64,000 bases of DNA from assembly GCF_000023785.1 (NCBI RefSeq), contig NC_012982.1, forward strand, positions 2,170,001 to 2,234,000. The letters run 5' to 3'. A program made the translations under genes and the position numbers. The notes beneath the pieces were generated by a model that was not told where the DNA came from, searched no databases, and was given only the letters and a program-made list of their open reading frames with translations. Shown one piece after another: positions 53,751 through 64,000 of this stretch; within the stretch, counting starts at the first letter, position 1; every line of letters begins with the position of its first letter. Source of the DNA: Hirschia baltica ATCC 49814. Lineage in GTDB: Bacteria > Pseudomonadota > Alphaproteobacteria > Caulobacterales > Hyphomonadaceae.

Positions 53751-55847
53751 TTAACCATTCAGCTTTTCAATGACTTCTTTAGACACCGCATTTGGTACTG
53801 TGTCATAATGGTCGAACTGCATGCTATATTGTGCCCGGCCCTGCGTCATAGAACGCAAGTTATTCACGTAACCGAACATACTTGAAAGAGGTACCATAGC
53901 AGCAACAACAACGGCTACACCACGAACCTCCTGACCAGAAACCTGCCCACGACGTGAGTTCAAGTCACCAATCACTCCACCGACATATTCTTCCGGTGAA
54001 ATTACTTCTACTTTCATGATCGGCTCAAGCAATTTAATTTGAGCCTTACCAGCAGCATCACGGAACGCACCACGCGCTGCGATTTCAAACGCAAGCACAG
54101 AGGAGTCAACATCGTGATACTTACCTTCAAGCAATGTTGCTTTAAAGTCGATCACAGGGAAACCAGCAAGTGGACCAGCATCTTTGATACTCTTCACACC
54201 TTTTTCTACACCCGGAATATATTCACGAGGCACAGAACCACCGACAACCTGACTTTCAAACACAAAGCCTTCGCCCGGCTCTAGAGGTTCGAAAATCATT
54301 TTCACTTCCGCGAACTGACCAGAACCACCAGATTGTTTCTTGTGCGTGTAAACTACTTCAGCCGCACGGCTTAGTGTTTCACGGTAAGCAACTTGAGGCT
54401 GACCAATATTGGCTTCAACACCAAATTCACGCTTCATACGATCGACAAGAATATCAAGGTGAAGCTCACCCATACCAGCCATAATTGTCTGACCAGATTC
54501 CTCATCAGTTTTCACACGGAAAGACGGGTCTTCCGCTGCCAATTTTTGAAGAGCAAGACCCATTTTTTCCTGGTCAGCTTTCGTTTTTGGCTCAACAGCA
54601 ATTTCGATAACTGGCTCAGGGAATTCCATACGCTCCAAAATGGCTGGCTTCGCAGGGTCTGAGATTGTGTCACCTGTCGTCGTATCTTTAAGACCAGCAA
54701 CAGCAACGATATCACCAGCAAATGCTTCTTCGATATCTTTACGATCATTGGAGTGCATCTCGAGCATACGCCCGATACGCTCTTTTTTACCCTTAACTGT
54801 GTTTAACAAAGTCGTACCTTTTACCAGCTTACCGGAGTAGATACGACAGAAAGTCAAAGTTCCTACGAACGGGTCGTTCATAATCTTGAACGCGAGCATA
54901 CCAAGAGGCTCATCATCAGATGCCTTACGCACCAATGGCTCTTCAGTGTTCGCATCAATACCTTTGATCGCTGCAATATCAAGCGGCGAAGGCAAGTAAT
55001 CAACAACAGCGTCAAGCAAAGGCTGAACACCTTTGTTTTTAAAAGCTGTACCACAAAGAATAGGAACAAAAAGGTTCGCAATACAACCCTTACGAATAAG
55101 TGATCTTAGAGTTGCTTCATCTGGCTCCTCACCCTCAAGGTAAGCTTCCATTGCAGCTTCATCTGCTTCAACAGCAGTTTCGATCAATTTCTCGCGGTAT
55201 TCTTGAGCCTGATCCATTAGGTCTTCAGGAATATCACCAAATTCGTATTTAGCACCCAAGCTTTCTTCAAGCCAAACAACTGAGCGCATCTTCACGATGT
55301 CGATCATACCTTTATAGGCATTCTCTGAACCAATCGGAATCTGCAAACAAAGCGGTGTTGCACCCAAACGATCCACAACCATTTCCACACAACGGAAGAA
55401 GTCAGCACCCAACTTATCCATCTTGTTGACAAAAATCATGCGAGGAACTTGGTATTTATCAGCCTGACGCCAAACAGTCTCTGTTTGAGGCTCAACACCA
55501 GCGTTTGCATCCAAACAACAAACAGCACCATCAAGCACACGCAATGAACGCTCAACTTCAATCGTGAAGTCAACGTGTCCCGGTGTGTCAATAATGTTTA
55601 GACGTTTTTCAACACTGTCATTTGCTGACGTCCAGAAACAAGTCGTCGCAGCAGACGTGATAGTAATACCACGCTCTTGCTCTTGGTCCATCCAGTCCAT
55701 GGTGGCAGCACCATCGTGAACTTCACCAATCTTGTGAGACTTACCGGTGTAGTATAGAATACGCTCAGTCGTCGTGGTTTTACCCGCGTCGATGTGCGCC
55801 ATGATTCCGAAGTTGCGATAGTCTTCGAGCTTATGCGTACGAGGCAT
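53751..55847 (-). CDS. fusA: Elongation factor G
   Basis: The 698-residue GTPase has [39 protein letters not shown] and [10 protein letters not shown], then domains II-V. It drives translocation and, with RRF, recycling. Length and order are normal; between rpsG and tuf. Confidence 0.98.
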   Translation of the reverse strand: MPRTHKLEDYRNFGIMAHIDAGKTTTTERILYYTGKSHKIGEVHDGAATMDWMDQEQERGITITSAATTCFWTSANDSVEKRLNIIDTPGHVDFTIEVERSLRVLDGAVCCLDANAGVEPQTETVWRQADKYQVPRMIFVNKMDKLGADFFRCVEMVVDRLGATPLCLQIPIGSENAYKGMIDIVKMRSVVWLEESLGAKYEFGDIPEDLMDQAQEYREKLIETAVEADEAAMEAYLEGEEPDEATLRSLIRKGCIANLFVPILCGTAFKNKGVQPLLDAVVDYLPSPLDIAAIKGIDANTEEPLVRKASDDEPLGMLAFKIMNDPFVGTLTFCRIYSGKLVKGTTLLNTVKGKKERIGRMLEMHSNDRKDIEEAFAGDIVAVAGLKDTTTGDTISDPAKPAILERMEFPEPVIEIAVEPKTKADQEKMGLALQKLAAEDPSFRVKTDEESGQTIMAGMGELHLDILVDRMKREFGVEANIGQPQVAYRETLSRAAEVVYTHKKQSGGSGQFAEVKMIFEPLEPGEGFVFESQVVGGSVPREYIPGVEKGVKSIKDAGPLAGFPVIDFKATLLEGKYHDVDSSVLAFEIAARGAFRDAAGKAQIKLLEPIMKVEVISPEEYVGGVIGDLNSRRGQVSGQEVRGVAVVVAAMVPLSSMFGYVNNLRSMTQGRAQYSMQFDHYDTVPNAVSKEVIEKLNG

Positions 55848-55888
55848 GTTTCACCCTAAATTTGGAGTGTTAAAATACTAAGTCTAAA

Positions 55889-56359
55889 TTACCAACGATA
55901 GTGTGAGAACGCACGGTTGGCTTCCGCCATACGGTGTGTATCTTCGCGCTTCTTAACAGCAGCACCACGACCATTCGCAGCATCCAAAAGCTCACCAGCA
56001 AGACGCTCGCGCATTGTGCTTTCAGAGCGAGCACGTGACGCAGAAACCATCCAACGGATAGCCAAAGCTTGACGACGATCAGGACGAACTTCGACTGGCA
56101 CCTGGTATGTAGCACCACCAACACGACGGGAACGTACTTCCACAGATGGGGACACATTGTCCAACGCTTCGTGGAACAGCTCAACAGCATCACGCTTGGC
56201 ACGATCACCAACAATTTCCAAAGCTCCGTATACAATACGTTCAGCAGCGGACTTCTTGCCGTCGATCATGATGAGGTTCATGAATTTTGATAGGATCAAA
56301 TCACCGAACTTAGCGTCCGGTAGGATTTGGCGTTTTTCTGCGCGGTGGCGACGTGACAT
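55889..56359 (-). CDS. rpsG: 30S ribosomal protein S7
   Basis: The 156-residue protein ([39 protein letters not shown]) is S7, which nucleates head assembly and commonly represses the str operon. Confidence 0.97.
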   Translation of the reverse strand: MSRRHRAEKRQILPDAKFGDLILSKFMNLIMIDGKKSAAERIVYGALEIVGDRAKRDAVELFHEALDNVSPSVEVRSRRVGGATYQVPVEVRPDRRQALAIRWMVSASRARSESTMRERLAGELLDAANGRGAAVKKREDTHRMAEANRAFSHYRW

Positions 56360-56368
56360 ATCTTACTC

Positions 56369-56740
56369 TTATTTCGGGCGCTTCACACCGTAGTGTGAAC
56401 GGCGTTTCTTACGATCTTTGACGCCTTGAGTATCCAAGACACCGCGAAGAATGGTGTAACGTACACCTGGAAGGTCGCGAACACGCCCACCACGGATTAG
56501 AACAACAGAGTGCTCTTGAAGGTTGTGGCCTTCACCCGGGATATAACAGATCGACTCATAACCAGAAGTCAAACGAACTTTAGCAACTTTACGAAGAGCC
56601 GAGTTCGGCTTCTTAGGAGTTGTTGTGTAAACGCGCGTACAAACACCGCGACGTTGTGGGCAGGCCTTCAGAGCCGGCACCTTGTTCCGTCTAGCCTTGT
56701 CTTGACGCGGCTTGCGGATCAGCTGTTGAATCGTAGGCAT
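56369..56740 (-). CDS. rpsL: 30S ribosomal protein S12
   Basis: The 123-residue protein has the conserved [20 protein letters not shown] loop. The Lys in the KPNS motif is the wild-type, streptomycin-sensitive form. First gene of the str operon. Confidence 0.97.
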   Translation of the reverse strand: MPTIQQLIRKPRQDKARRNKVPALKACPQRRGVCTRVYTTTPKKPNSALRKVAKVRLTSGYESICYIPGEGHNLQEHSVVLIRGGRVRDLPGVRYTILRGVLDTQGVKDRKKRRSHYGVKRPK

Positions 56741-56944
56741 CAGCCCTCGCTCTTTCCATTCAGTATAACGTAGGCAATTTCAGCCGATACGCGATACTTT
56801 CATCCAAATCATATAGCCGCAGCAGACCCCTGCCCGCCCCGGCTACTCTTACGTTTAATATGAAGGCTTTCGCACTTCAGAATTATCATGTGCTCAGGCG
56901 AGTCTCGAAACTATCTTCTTCGCCAGTGTGCAACGTGAGCGGGG

Positions 56945-56973
56945 GTCATACTCATCCTGCGCGAATGGGTCAA
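56945..56973 (-). promoter_or_regulatory. Sigma70-type promoter of the str operon
   Basis: TTGACC (56973-56968), 17 nt, TATGAC (56950-56945). The predicted start lies about 200 nt before rpsL. Confidence 0.7.
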
Positions 56974-57257
56974 GTGTTTAAAGAAACAATGAGCCACTAA
57001 ATTTATAATTTTGCGGTATAGACGCATGATTAACACATTAAACACATCAACAAACGCCCCAAACCCCGCACCTATCCCGAATATTCACCTTTTCCCTACA
57101 CCCGAGAATCAAAAACTTGGAGCGAACAAAACTCAATCATAGTCATTCACAATTGCGACATTGTTTCCATACTCAGACATCAAGCTTCTTAATCTAGGCA
57201 CCCAACAGAAACAGCCTTGATTCTTTTCAATTCTCAGTCGATTCATTCCTACCGACA

Positions 57258-57292
57258 CAAAAAAATGCCACCTCATTTCTGAAGCGGCATTT
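57258..57292 (-). terminator. Intrinsic terminator after rpoC
   Basis: AAATGCCGCTTCA pairs with TGAGGTGGCATTT around GAAA, with one or two non-Watson-Crick pairs, then a T run on the minus strand. Confidence 0.9.
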
Positions 57293-57314
57293 AGTTTTTT
57301 TGAAACTGAAAATT

Positions 57315-60300
57315 CTATTCTTCAGCAGTCGGTGCAGGCAAAGCTTCAAGCTCAGCATTCACCTTACGTTGTTCACGCAATTTAATATCACGGTCATAAG
57401 CCATCTTACGGTAGTGACGTAGCGCACTACCAGTACCAGCTGGTATCAAGCGACCAACGATAACGTTCTCTTTAAGGCCTTCAAGCGTATCAATTTTACC
57501 TTGTACAGACGCCTCAGTAAGCACGCGTGTTGTTTCCTGGAAGGAAGCCGCAGAGATGAATGAACGCGTCTGCAGCGACGCCTTCGTGATACCAAGAAGA
57601 ATTGGTGTCCCAATCGCTTCGCGCTTCTTCGCTTTGCGCGCAGCAGCATTAGCATCTTCAAACTCAACAGCGTCAACCTGCTCGCCTTTAAGCAACATTG
57701 TCTCACCAGCGTCAGTCACTTCAACTTTCTGAAGCATTTGACGCACGATAACCTCAATGTGTTTATCGTCGATAGGCACACCCTGTAGACGGTAAACCTT
57801 CTGCACTTCATCAACCAGATAATTGGCCAATGCTTCAACACCCATAATCGCTAGGATGTCTTGAGGTGCAGGGTTCCCATCTAGAATGTACTCACCCTTC
57901 TTAATGGCATCACCCTCTTGAATAAGGAGATGCTTACCTTTCGGGATAAGGTATTCAGCTGGTTCACGACCTTCTTCATCCGGAACCAGACGAATACGAC
58001 GCTTATTCTTGTAGTCGCGTCCAAATTCAACTGTACCGTCGATTTCAGCAATAACAGCGTGATCCTTAGGACGACGTGCCTCAAACAATTCAGCAACACG
58101 TGGAAGACCACCGGTGATGTCTTTTGTTTTCGCACCACCTGTTTGCAGACGCGCAACCATGTCACCAGGAACCATTGTGTCACCTTCGGCAACAGAAAGG
58201 ATAGCATCAACAGGCAAGTGATAACGCGCCTCTGATCCATTCTCCAGCTTCACGACTTCACCATTGTCATCCACAAGAACAACAGCCGGTTTCAGATCAG
58301 CAGCAGCCTTAGCACCTGAACGCCAGTCAATAAGAACTTTAGAAGCGATACCAGTTGCTTCATCTGTCTCATCACGTGTCGTCAAGCCATCAAGCATATC
58401 CTCAAAACGGACAATACCTGTTGCTTCAGAAATGATTGGTGTCGCAAATGGATCCCAATCAGCAACACGATCACCACCTTTAACCTTGGCACCTTCACCA
58501 AATCTCAAGCGTGTACCGTATGCTGGTTTGAATGTCTGACGAACACGTCCGTCCTCATCGACAATCTTCACTTCCATTGAACGTCCAACAATAACGTATG
58601 TTTTGTCTTCACGCTCTACGAGAGCTTCGTTTTCCAGTTTAATGGTACCATCGAAGGCCGCATCAACAGAACTATCGTTTGAAACCTGCGCAGCACCACC
58701 AATGTGGAAAGTACGCATTGTAAGCTGAGTACCCGGCTCACCGATTGACTGAGCAGCGATAACACCGACAGCCTCACCTTCATTGACACGTGTACCACGC
58801 GCAAGGTCACGACCGTAACAAGATGCACAAACACCGTTACGTGTTTCACATGTAAGTACCGAGCGAACCTTGATTGAGTCCACACCAGCTTCGTCAAATT
58901 CAGATGCGAGATCTTCTTCAACATAAGTATTTGCTGGCGCGATAATCGTTCCAGAAGAAGGATGTTTCACGTCTTCAGCCGTTGTACGCCCTAGTACACG
59001 GTCTCCTAGTGACACAACAACTTCAGCACCATCCATCACAGCAAACAATGTGATACCGCGAGCAGTTCCACAATCTTGTTCTGTGATGATTGAATCTTGA
59101 GCAACATCCACAAGACGACGTGTTAGATAACCAGAGTTAGCCGTTTTAAGAGCCGTATCAGCCAGTCCCTTACGCGCACCGTGGGTGGAGTTAAAGTATT
59201 CAAGAACGGTCAAACCTTCCTTGAAGTTAGACACAATCGGTGTCTCAATAATCTCACCTGACGGCTTAGCCATAAGACCACGCATACCAGCCAGCTGTTT
59301 CATTTGGTTTTTCGAACCACGCGCACCAGAGTGCGCCATCATGAACACAGAGTTTGCCTCATCTTGGCGACCAGTTATCGGATCAACCAATGGCTCAGCA
59401 GACGCATCCATCATCGCATCAGCAACTTTGTCTGTACACTGAGACCAAGCATCAACAACTTTGTTGTATTTCTCACCACGGGTAATCAGACCATCTGAGT
59501 ATTGACGCTCATATTCTGAAACCTGATCACGTGTTTCCTGAACGAGTTTGATCTTCGCTTCAGGGATAACCATGTCATCCTTACCAAACGAAATACCACC
59601 ACGCGCAGCTTCACGGAAACCAACAGCCATGATTGAGTCACAGAAAAGTACAGTCGCTTTCTGGCCACATGTTCTGTAAACAGTATCGATAATACGACCG
59701 ACAGCTTTTTTCGTCATCAGCTCGTTCACAAGGTCAGGGCTAATACCCGGAACTTTTGGTAGACACTCAATAATCATCATACGACCAGGTGTCGTATCAA
59801 TAATTTGATATGCCTTGTTACCATCCTGATCGAATGACTGGAAGCGTGCTTTGATTTTCGTGTGTATGGTCAAAGAACGTTGCGCAAGTGCGTGCTCAAT
59901 CTCTGCCATATCGGCAAAAACCATGCCCTCACCTGGTTCATTTTCTTTCTGAATAGAAAGATAATATAGACCCAAAATGATATCCTGAGATGGAACCACA
60001 ATCGGCTTACCATTCGCTGGTGACAAGATGTTGTTCGTCGCCATCATAAGCACACGTGCTTCCAGCTGAGCCTCGAGGCTCAATGGAACGTGAACCGCCA
60101 TTTGGTCACCATCAAAGTCAGCGTTGAACGCCGCACAAGCCAATGGGTGAAGCTGGATAGCTTTACCTTCAATCAGCTTAGGCTCAAACGCCTGAATACC
60201 AAGACGGTGAAGTGTTGGCGCACGGTTCAGCATGACTGGGTGTTCGCGGATAACTTCTTCCAAGATATCCCAAACTTCCGGCTTCTCTTTCTCCACCATT

Positions 60301-61502
60301 TTCTTAGCAGCCTTAACAGTCCCTGTGAGACCTTTAGCTTCTAGGCGAGAATAGATGAACGGCTTGAACAGCTCCAACGCCATCTTCTTAGGAAGACCAC
60401 ATTGGTGAAGCTTCAACTCTGGACCAACCACGATCACAGAACGACCGGAATAGTCCACACGTTTACCAAGCAAGTTCTGACGGAAACGCCCCTGCTTACC
60501 TTTCAACATGTCAGACAATGATTTCAATGGACGTTTGTTTGTCCCTGTAATCACACGACCGCGACGACCATTATCAAACAATGCATCAACAGATTCTTGA
60601 AGCATACGCTTCTCGTTTCTGATGATAATGTCAGGTGCACGAAGCTCCATCAGGCGCTTCAAGCGGTTGTTACGGTTGATCACACGACGGTAAAGGTCGT
60701 TCAAATCTGATGTCGCAAAACGACCACCATCAAGCGGCACAAGTGGACGCAATTCTGGCGGGATCACAGGAACAATCGTCATAATCATCCATTCAGGACG
60801 ACACTGCGAGTGCAAAAAGTTCTCGATGATTTTTAGACGTTTGGCGATTTTCTTCGGCTTAAGCTCACCTGTCGCTTCAGCCAAGTCTTCACGTAATTGA
60901 TCGGCAACGGCTTCAAGATCCATGTTCATGAGCAATTCACGAACAGCTTCAGCACCAATCATACCTGTGAAGCTATCTTCACCGTATTCGTCCTGAGCAT
61001 CCATATACTCTTCTTCCGTCAGAAGCTGTTTAGGCTCCATCGGTGTCAGACCTGGCTCAGTTACGATATAGGCTTCAAAATAAAGAACGCGCTCCACGTC
61101 TTTCAACGTCATGTCTAGCATGAGTGAAATTCTGGATGGCAATGATTTTAGGAACCAGATGTGTGCAACTGGTGCGGCCAAATCAATGTGCCCCATGCGC
61201 TCACGACGCACACGCGCCAATGTGACTTCAACACCACATTTTTCACACGTTACACCGCGATATTTAATACGTTTATATTTCCCACAAAGACATTCATAGT
61301 CTTTTACTGGTCCAAATATGCGCGCACAAAACAACCCATCACGCTCAGGCTTGAACGTTCTGTAGTTGATTGTTTCAGGCTTTTTAATCTCACCTGAAGA
61401 CCAGTCACGGATTTGCTCCGGACTAGCGATTGCAATTTGAATGGCCTCGAAATTCGGTGCCGGGGCGTTTGGATTGTACAGATTGCTGATTTCCTGGCTC
61501 AT
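57315..61502 (-). CDS. rpoC: RNA polymerase beta' subunit
   Basis: The 1395-residue protein has the N-terminal zinc site ([20 protein letters not shown]), the catalytic [12 protein letters not shown] loop (three Asp bind Mg2+), the bridge helix region and the second zinc site ([17 protein letters not shown]). Length is normal for alphaproteobacteria. GGGAG precedes the ATG; rpoB lies 99 bp upstream. Confidence 0.98.
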   Translation of the reverse strand: MSQEISNLYNPNAPAPNFEAIQIAIASPEQIRDWSSGEIKKPETINYRTFKPERDGLFCARIFGPVKDYECLCGKYKRIKYRGVTCEKCGVEVTLARVRRERMGHIDLAAPVAHIWFLKSLPSRISLMLDMTLKDVERVLYFEAYIVTEPGLTPMEPKQLLTEEEYMDAQDEYGEDSFTGMIGAEAVRELLMNMDLEAVADQLREDLAEATGELKPKKIAKRLKIIENFLHSQCRPEWMIMTIVPVIPPELRPLVPLDGGRFATSDLNDLYRRVINRNNRLKRLMELRAPDIIIRNEKRMLQESVDALFDNGRRGRVITGTNKRPLKSLSDMLKGKQGRFRQNLLGKRVDYSGRSVIVVGPELKLHQCGLPKKMALELFKPFIYSRLEAKGLTGTVKAAKKMVEKEKPEVWDILEEVIREHPVMLNRAPTLHRLGIQAFEPKLIEGKAIQLHPLACAAFNADFDGDQMAVHVPLSLEAQLEARVLMMATNNILSPANGKPIVVPSQDIILGLYYLSIQKENEPGEGMVFADMAEIEHALAQRSLTIHTKIKARFQSFDQDGNKAYQIIDTTPGRMMIIECLPKVPGISPDLVNELMTKKAVGRIIDTVYRTCGQKATVLFCDSIMAVGFREAARGGISFGKDDMVIPEAKIKLVQETRDQVSEYERQYSDGLITRGEKYNKVVDAWSQCTDKVADAMMDASAEPLVDPITGRQDEANSVFMMAHSGARGSKNQMKQLAGMRGLMAKPSGEIIETPIVSNFKEGLTVLEYFNSTHGARKGLADTALKTANSGYLTRRLVDVAQDSIITEQDCGTARGITLFAVMDGAEVVVSLGDRVLGRTTAEDVKHPSSGTIIAPANTYVEEDLASEFDEAGVDSIKVRSVLTCETRNGVCASCYGRDLARGTRVNEGEAVGVIAAQSIGEPGTQLTMRTFHIGGAAQVSNDSSVDAAFDGTIKLENEALVEREDKTYVIVGRSMEVKIVDEDGRVRQTFKPAYGTRLRFGEGAKVKGGDRVADWDPFATPIISEATGIVRFEDMLDGLTTRDETDEATGIASKVLIDWRSGAKAAADLKPAVVLVDDNGEVVKLENGSEARYHLPVDAILSVAEGDTMVPGDMVARLQTGGAKTKDITGGLPRVAELFEARRPKDHAVIAEIDGTVEFGRDYKNKRRIRLVPDEEGREPAEYLIPKGKHLLIQEGDAIKKGEYILDGNPAPQDILAIMGVEALANYLVDEVQKVYRLQGVPIDDKHIEVIVRQMLQKVEVTDAGETMLLKGEQVDAVEFEDANAAARKAKKREAIGTPILLGITKASLQTRSFISAASFQETTRVLTEASVQGKIDTLEGLKENVIVGRLIPAGTGSALRHYRKMAYDRDIKLREQRKVNAELEALPAPTAEE

Positions 61503-61601
61503 CCTGACGCGATCTCCCTTAAAGGGTGGGCCTGCGGACCGGTTCTAACGGCCTCACAAGCATAAATAAAATAACGAAAATAGTCTCCATGAGGCGTCGA
61601 A

Positions 61602-64000
61602 CTACGCCTCAGGATCCTCGGCCTCTAGCAACTCTACATTTAGACCTAGAGAACGCATCTCTTTGATCAAAACATTGAAACTTTCAGGGATACCCGCTTC
61701 AAAACTATCATCACCACGGACGATAGATTCATAAACTTTAGCCCGTCCAGCTGTGTCATCTGATTTCACAGTCAACATCTCTTGCAGGGTATAAGCAGCA
61801 CCATAAGCTTCAAGTGCCCAGACCTCCATCTCACCGAAACGCTGTCCACCAAATTGAGCTTTACCACCCAATGGTTGCTGCGTCACAAGTGAGTAAGGAC
61901 CAGTAGAACGTGCGTGTATCTTGTCATCCACCAAGTGGTGAAGTTTCAAGAGATACTTATACCCAACCGTAACCTTACGTGCGAAACGCTCACCCGTACG
62001 ACCATCATAAACAGTTGATTGGCCAGACGTATCAAAACCTGCACGCGTAAGCATCTCGTCGATTTGCTCAGAACTCGCACCATCGAACACTGGAGTAGCG
62101 ATCGGGATACCTTTTTTCAGATTTCCAGCAAGTTCAACAAGCTCTTCTTCTTTCTCAGGAAGCTCTTGGTTGTCACCATAACAGTGAGCAAGCTGATCCT
62201 TCAATTTAACAATATCATGGTCACGGTGATACTCTTTTAGTGAGTCATCAATCATACGACCAAGACCAGAACACGCCCAACCCAAGTGAGTTTCAAGGAT
62301 TTGTCCCACATTCATACGCGATGGAACCCCTAGCGGGTTCAACACGATATCAACAGGTGTTCCATCTTCAAGGTGCGGCATGTCTTCCAGCGGGTTAATG
62401 CGAGAAATCACCCCTTTGTTACCGTGACGACCAGCCATTTTATCACCCGGCTGAAGCTTACGCTTCACAGCGATAAAGACTTTCACAATCTTCATCACAC
62501 CCGGAGGCAGATCATCACCGCGTTGCACTTTGTCGACTTTATCTTCAAAACGCGCTTCGATTAGAGAACGAGAGCTATCTAGTGCAGACTTGATGTTGTC
62601 GATTTGAGTTTGAATACCTTCATCCTCAACCGCAATTTTCCACATGTCTGTTTCGTAAACTTCACTCAAGCTGTCTGTGCTAATTTCACCTTTGCTGAAC
62701 CCTTTAGGGCCGGCAATTGCTTTTTGCCCAAGTAGAAGGCTGCGCAAACGGTCATAAGAGTCACGCTCGATAATTGCGAGCTCGTCATCTTTATCTTTTT
62801 GCAATGCTTCAATTTGTTCACGCTCGATTTGAAGTGCACGCTGGTCCTTATCCACACCATGGCGGTTAAAGACACGAACTTCCACAATCGTACCTGTGTC
62901 ACCCGGAGGCACACGAAGCGACGTATCACGCACATCAGATGCTTTTTCACCAAAGATCGCACGAAGAAGTTTTTCTTCTGGCGTCATTGGGCTTTCACCC
63001 TTTGGCGTCACCTTACCGACGAGAATATCACCGGCTGTAACTTCAGCACCAACCGCAATAATACCAGCTTCATCGAGGTTGCGAAGCGCTTCCTCACCGA
63101 CGTTTGGAATATCACGTGTGATTTCTTCAGGACCAAGCTTTGTATCACGAGATGCAATTTCAAACTCTTCAATGTGAATTGAAGTGAACACATCATCGCG
63201 CACAATACGCTCAGAAATAAGGATGGAGTCCTCAAAGTTGTAACCAGACCAAGGCATAAACGCCACAAGCACGTTACGACCAAGCGCCAAATCACCAAGA
63301 TCTGTAGATGGACCATCAGCAATGATGTCACCCGCCACAATCTCATCACCAACTTTAACGATAGGACGCTGGTTGATACATGAGTTTTGGTTTGAACGTT
63401 GGAATTTTGATAGACGATAAATGTCCACACCAGAGCGTGTCGCATCCAGACCATCAAGTGCACGCACAACAATACGCGTTGCATCAACTTGCTCAACAAC
63501 ACCTGAACGTTTTGCCACAATCGCCGCACGAGAGTCACGCGCAACAATACGCTCCATCCCAGTACCGACAAGAGGTGCATCCGTTTTCACAAGCGGAACA
63601 GCCTGACGTTGCATGTTTGATCCCATGAGCGCGCGGTTCGCATCGTCATTCTCAAGGAATGGGATCATTGCCGCCGCCACAGAAACAACCTGTTTAGGTG
63701 ACACATCCATGTAATCAACTTCGTCACGTGATACGAGTGTCGCTTCACCAGCCACACGCGCGTTCACAAACTCATTCGTCAATTTACCATCTTCACCAAT
63801 TGCCGCGTTCGCCTGAGCAATCTTAAAGCGGTATTCTTCCATAGCAGATAGATAATCGACCTGATCTTGAGGAATACCGTCCTTAACCTGACGGTACGGA
63901 CTTTCAATGAAACCATATTTGTTAATACGGGCATGAGTCGCCAAAGAGTTGATCAAACCAATGTTTGGTCCCTCTGGTGTCTCAATCGGACAAATACGAC
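61602..64000 (-). CDS. rpoB: RNA polymerase beta subunit, N-terminus cut by window edge
   Basis: The frame is open to the right edge. The window holds about 800 C-terminal residues, beginning inside the conserved [20 protein letters not shown] segment just after the rifampicin region. [20 protein letters not shown] and [20 protein letters not shown] are intact. An ATG at 63956 is an internal methionine, not the start. Confidence 0.98.
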   Translation of the reverse strand, partial: RICPIETPEGPNIGLINSLATHARINKYGFIESPYRQVKDGIPQDQVDYLSAMEEYRFKIAQANAAIGEDGKLTNEFVNARVAGEATLVSRDEVDYMDVSPKQVVSVAAAMIPFLENDDANRALMGSNMQRQAVPLVKTDAPLVGTGMERIVARDSRAAIVAKRSGVVEQVDATRIVVRALDGLDATRSGVDIYRLSKFQRSNQNSCINQRPIVKVGDEIVAGDIIADGPSTDLGDLALGRNVLVAFMPWSGYNFEDSILISERIVRDDVFTSIHIEEFEIASRDTKLGPEEITRDIPNVGEEALRNLDEAGIIAVGAEVTAGDILVGKVTPKGESPMTPEEKLLRAIFGEKASDVRDTSLRVPPGDTGTIVEVRVFNRHGVDKDQRALQIEREQIEALQKDKDDELAIIERDSYDRLRSLLLGQKAIAGPKGFSKGEISTDSLSEVYETDMWKIAVEDEGIQTQIDNIKSALDSSRSLIEARFEDKVDKVQRGDDLPPGVMKIVKVFIAVKRKLQPGDKMAGRHGNKGVISRINPLEDMPHLEDGTPVDIVLNPLGVPSRMNVGQILETHLGWACSGLGRMIDDSLKEYHRDHDIVKLKDQLAHCYGDNQELPEKEEELVELAGNLKKGIPIATPVFDGASSEQIDEMLTRAGFDTSGQSTVYDGRTGERFARKVTVGYKYLLKLHHLVDDKIHARSTGPYSLVTQQPLGGKAQFGGQRFGEMEVWALEAYGAAYTLQEMLTVKSDDTAGRAKVYESIVRGDDSFEAGIPESFNVLIKEMRSLGLNVELLEAEDPEA

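Larger units (their letters stand above)
56741..57314. other. Intergenic region rpsL-rpoC with str promoter
   Basis: The 574-bp gap holds the str promoter (56945-56973), a leader of about 200 nt, and the rpoC terminator (57258-57292). The stretch 56974-57257 is AT-rich with no frame, repeat or RNA gene I can identify. Confidence 0.5.

Noticed and set aside
63008-63580. 190-codon minus-strand frame inside rpoB
   Set aside because: Out-of-frame shadow of a highly conserved gene with Leu/Val/Ser-rich nonsense composition.
1-64000. Prophage, insertion sequences or CRISPR
   Set aside because: No integrase, transposase, terminal repeats or regular spacer array was seen; the holin-like and lysozyme-like proteins have clear non-phage contexts.

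Overview
The window looks like chromosomal DNA of a moderately AT-rich alphaproteobacterium of the Caulobacterales/Hyphomonadaceae type (a Hirschia-like budding or stalked cell would fit). Supporting signs are an SpmX polarity protein at the left edge, a complete PhyR-NepR-EcfG general stress response core, an ATP12 chaperone, a short adenylate kinase inside the spc operon and the alphaproteobacterial order of the ribosomal protein genes. The species name is inference. I see no phage, transposon, CRISPR array or rRNA gene. One tRNA-Leu(GAG) gene is present.

Layout. (1) 1-11.8 kb: spmX (cut by the edge), then membrane transport genes: two different MgtE magnesium transporters, an SLC13 carboxylate transporter, a CorA/ZntB transporter and a large MscS channel, with a RimB-RimK fusion and a SpeG-type acetyltransferase. 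(2) 11.9-22.8 kb: a stress-response block. The core genes phyR, nepR, ecfG and a HisKA_2 sensor kinase lie in the middle. Around and within it I find eleven EcfG-type promoters (GGAAC, 16-nt gap, CGTT or a one-base variant), one in front of every transcription unit in the block. The targets are dps, entericidin, an ElaB/YqjD-like protein, a holin-like protein, ExoD, two DUF2383 proteins, a DUF1328 protein, a diacylglycerol kinase with a phosphoesterase, a hydrolase, an acidic lipoprotein and a small secreted protein. Many resemble RpoS-controlled genes of enterics. Two promoters place the start codon exactly 8 nt after the -10 element, which predicts leaderless mRNAs. (3) 22.9-37.7 kb: housekeeping genes including tRNA-Leu, an orphan FliN-type gene, lipB, pccA and pccB (split), a K+ channel, GIY-YIG and RHH genes, ATP12, a HAD phosphatase, two pseudouridine synthases flanking crcB, rarA and a Do-type protease predicted to be a lipoprotein. 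(4) 37.8-64 kb: the rplQ-to-rpoB superoperon, all on the minus strand: alpha, spc, S10, str and rif operons.

The strongest oddities are the dense EcfG regulon island with candidate leaderless genes; ribosomal protein L4, which carries about 100 extra C-terminal residues resembling a helix-hairpin-helix domain; a 14-bp perfect palindrome inside the S10 promoter spacer; the RimB-RimK writer/eraser fusion; and an unrecognised 217-residue protein with an internal duplication.

Start codons were moved where the ribosome binding site, promoter or family alignment favoured another start; each case is stated. No database search was possible, so family names rest on recognised motifs and context.
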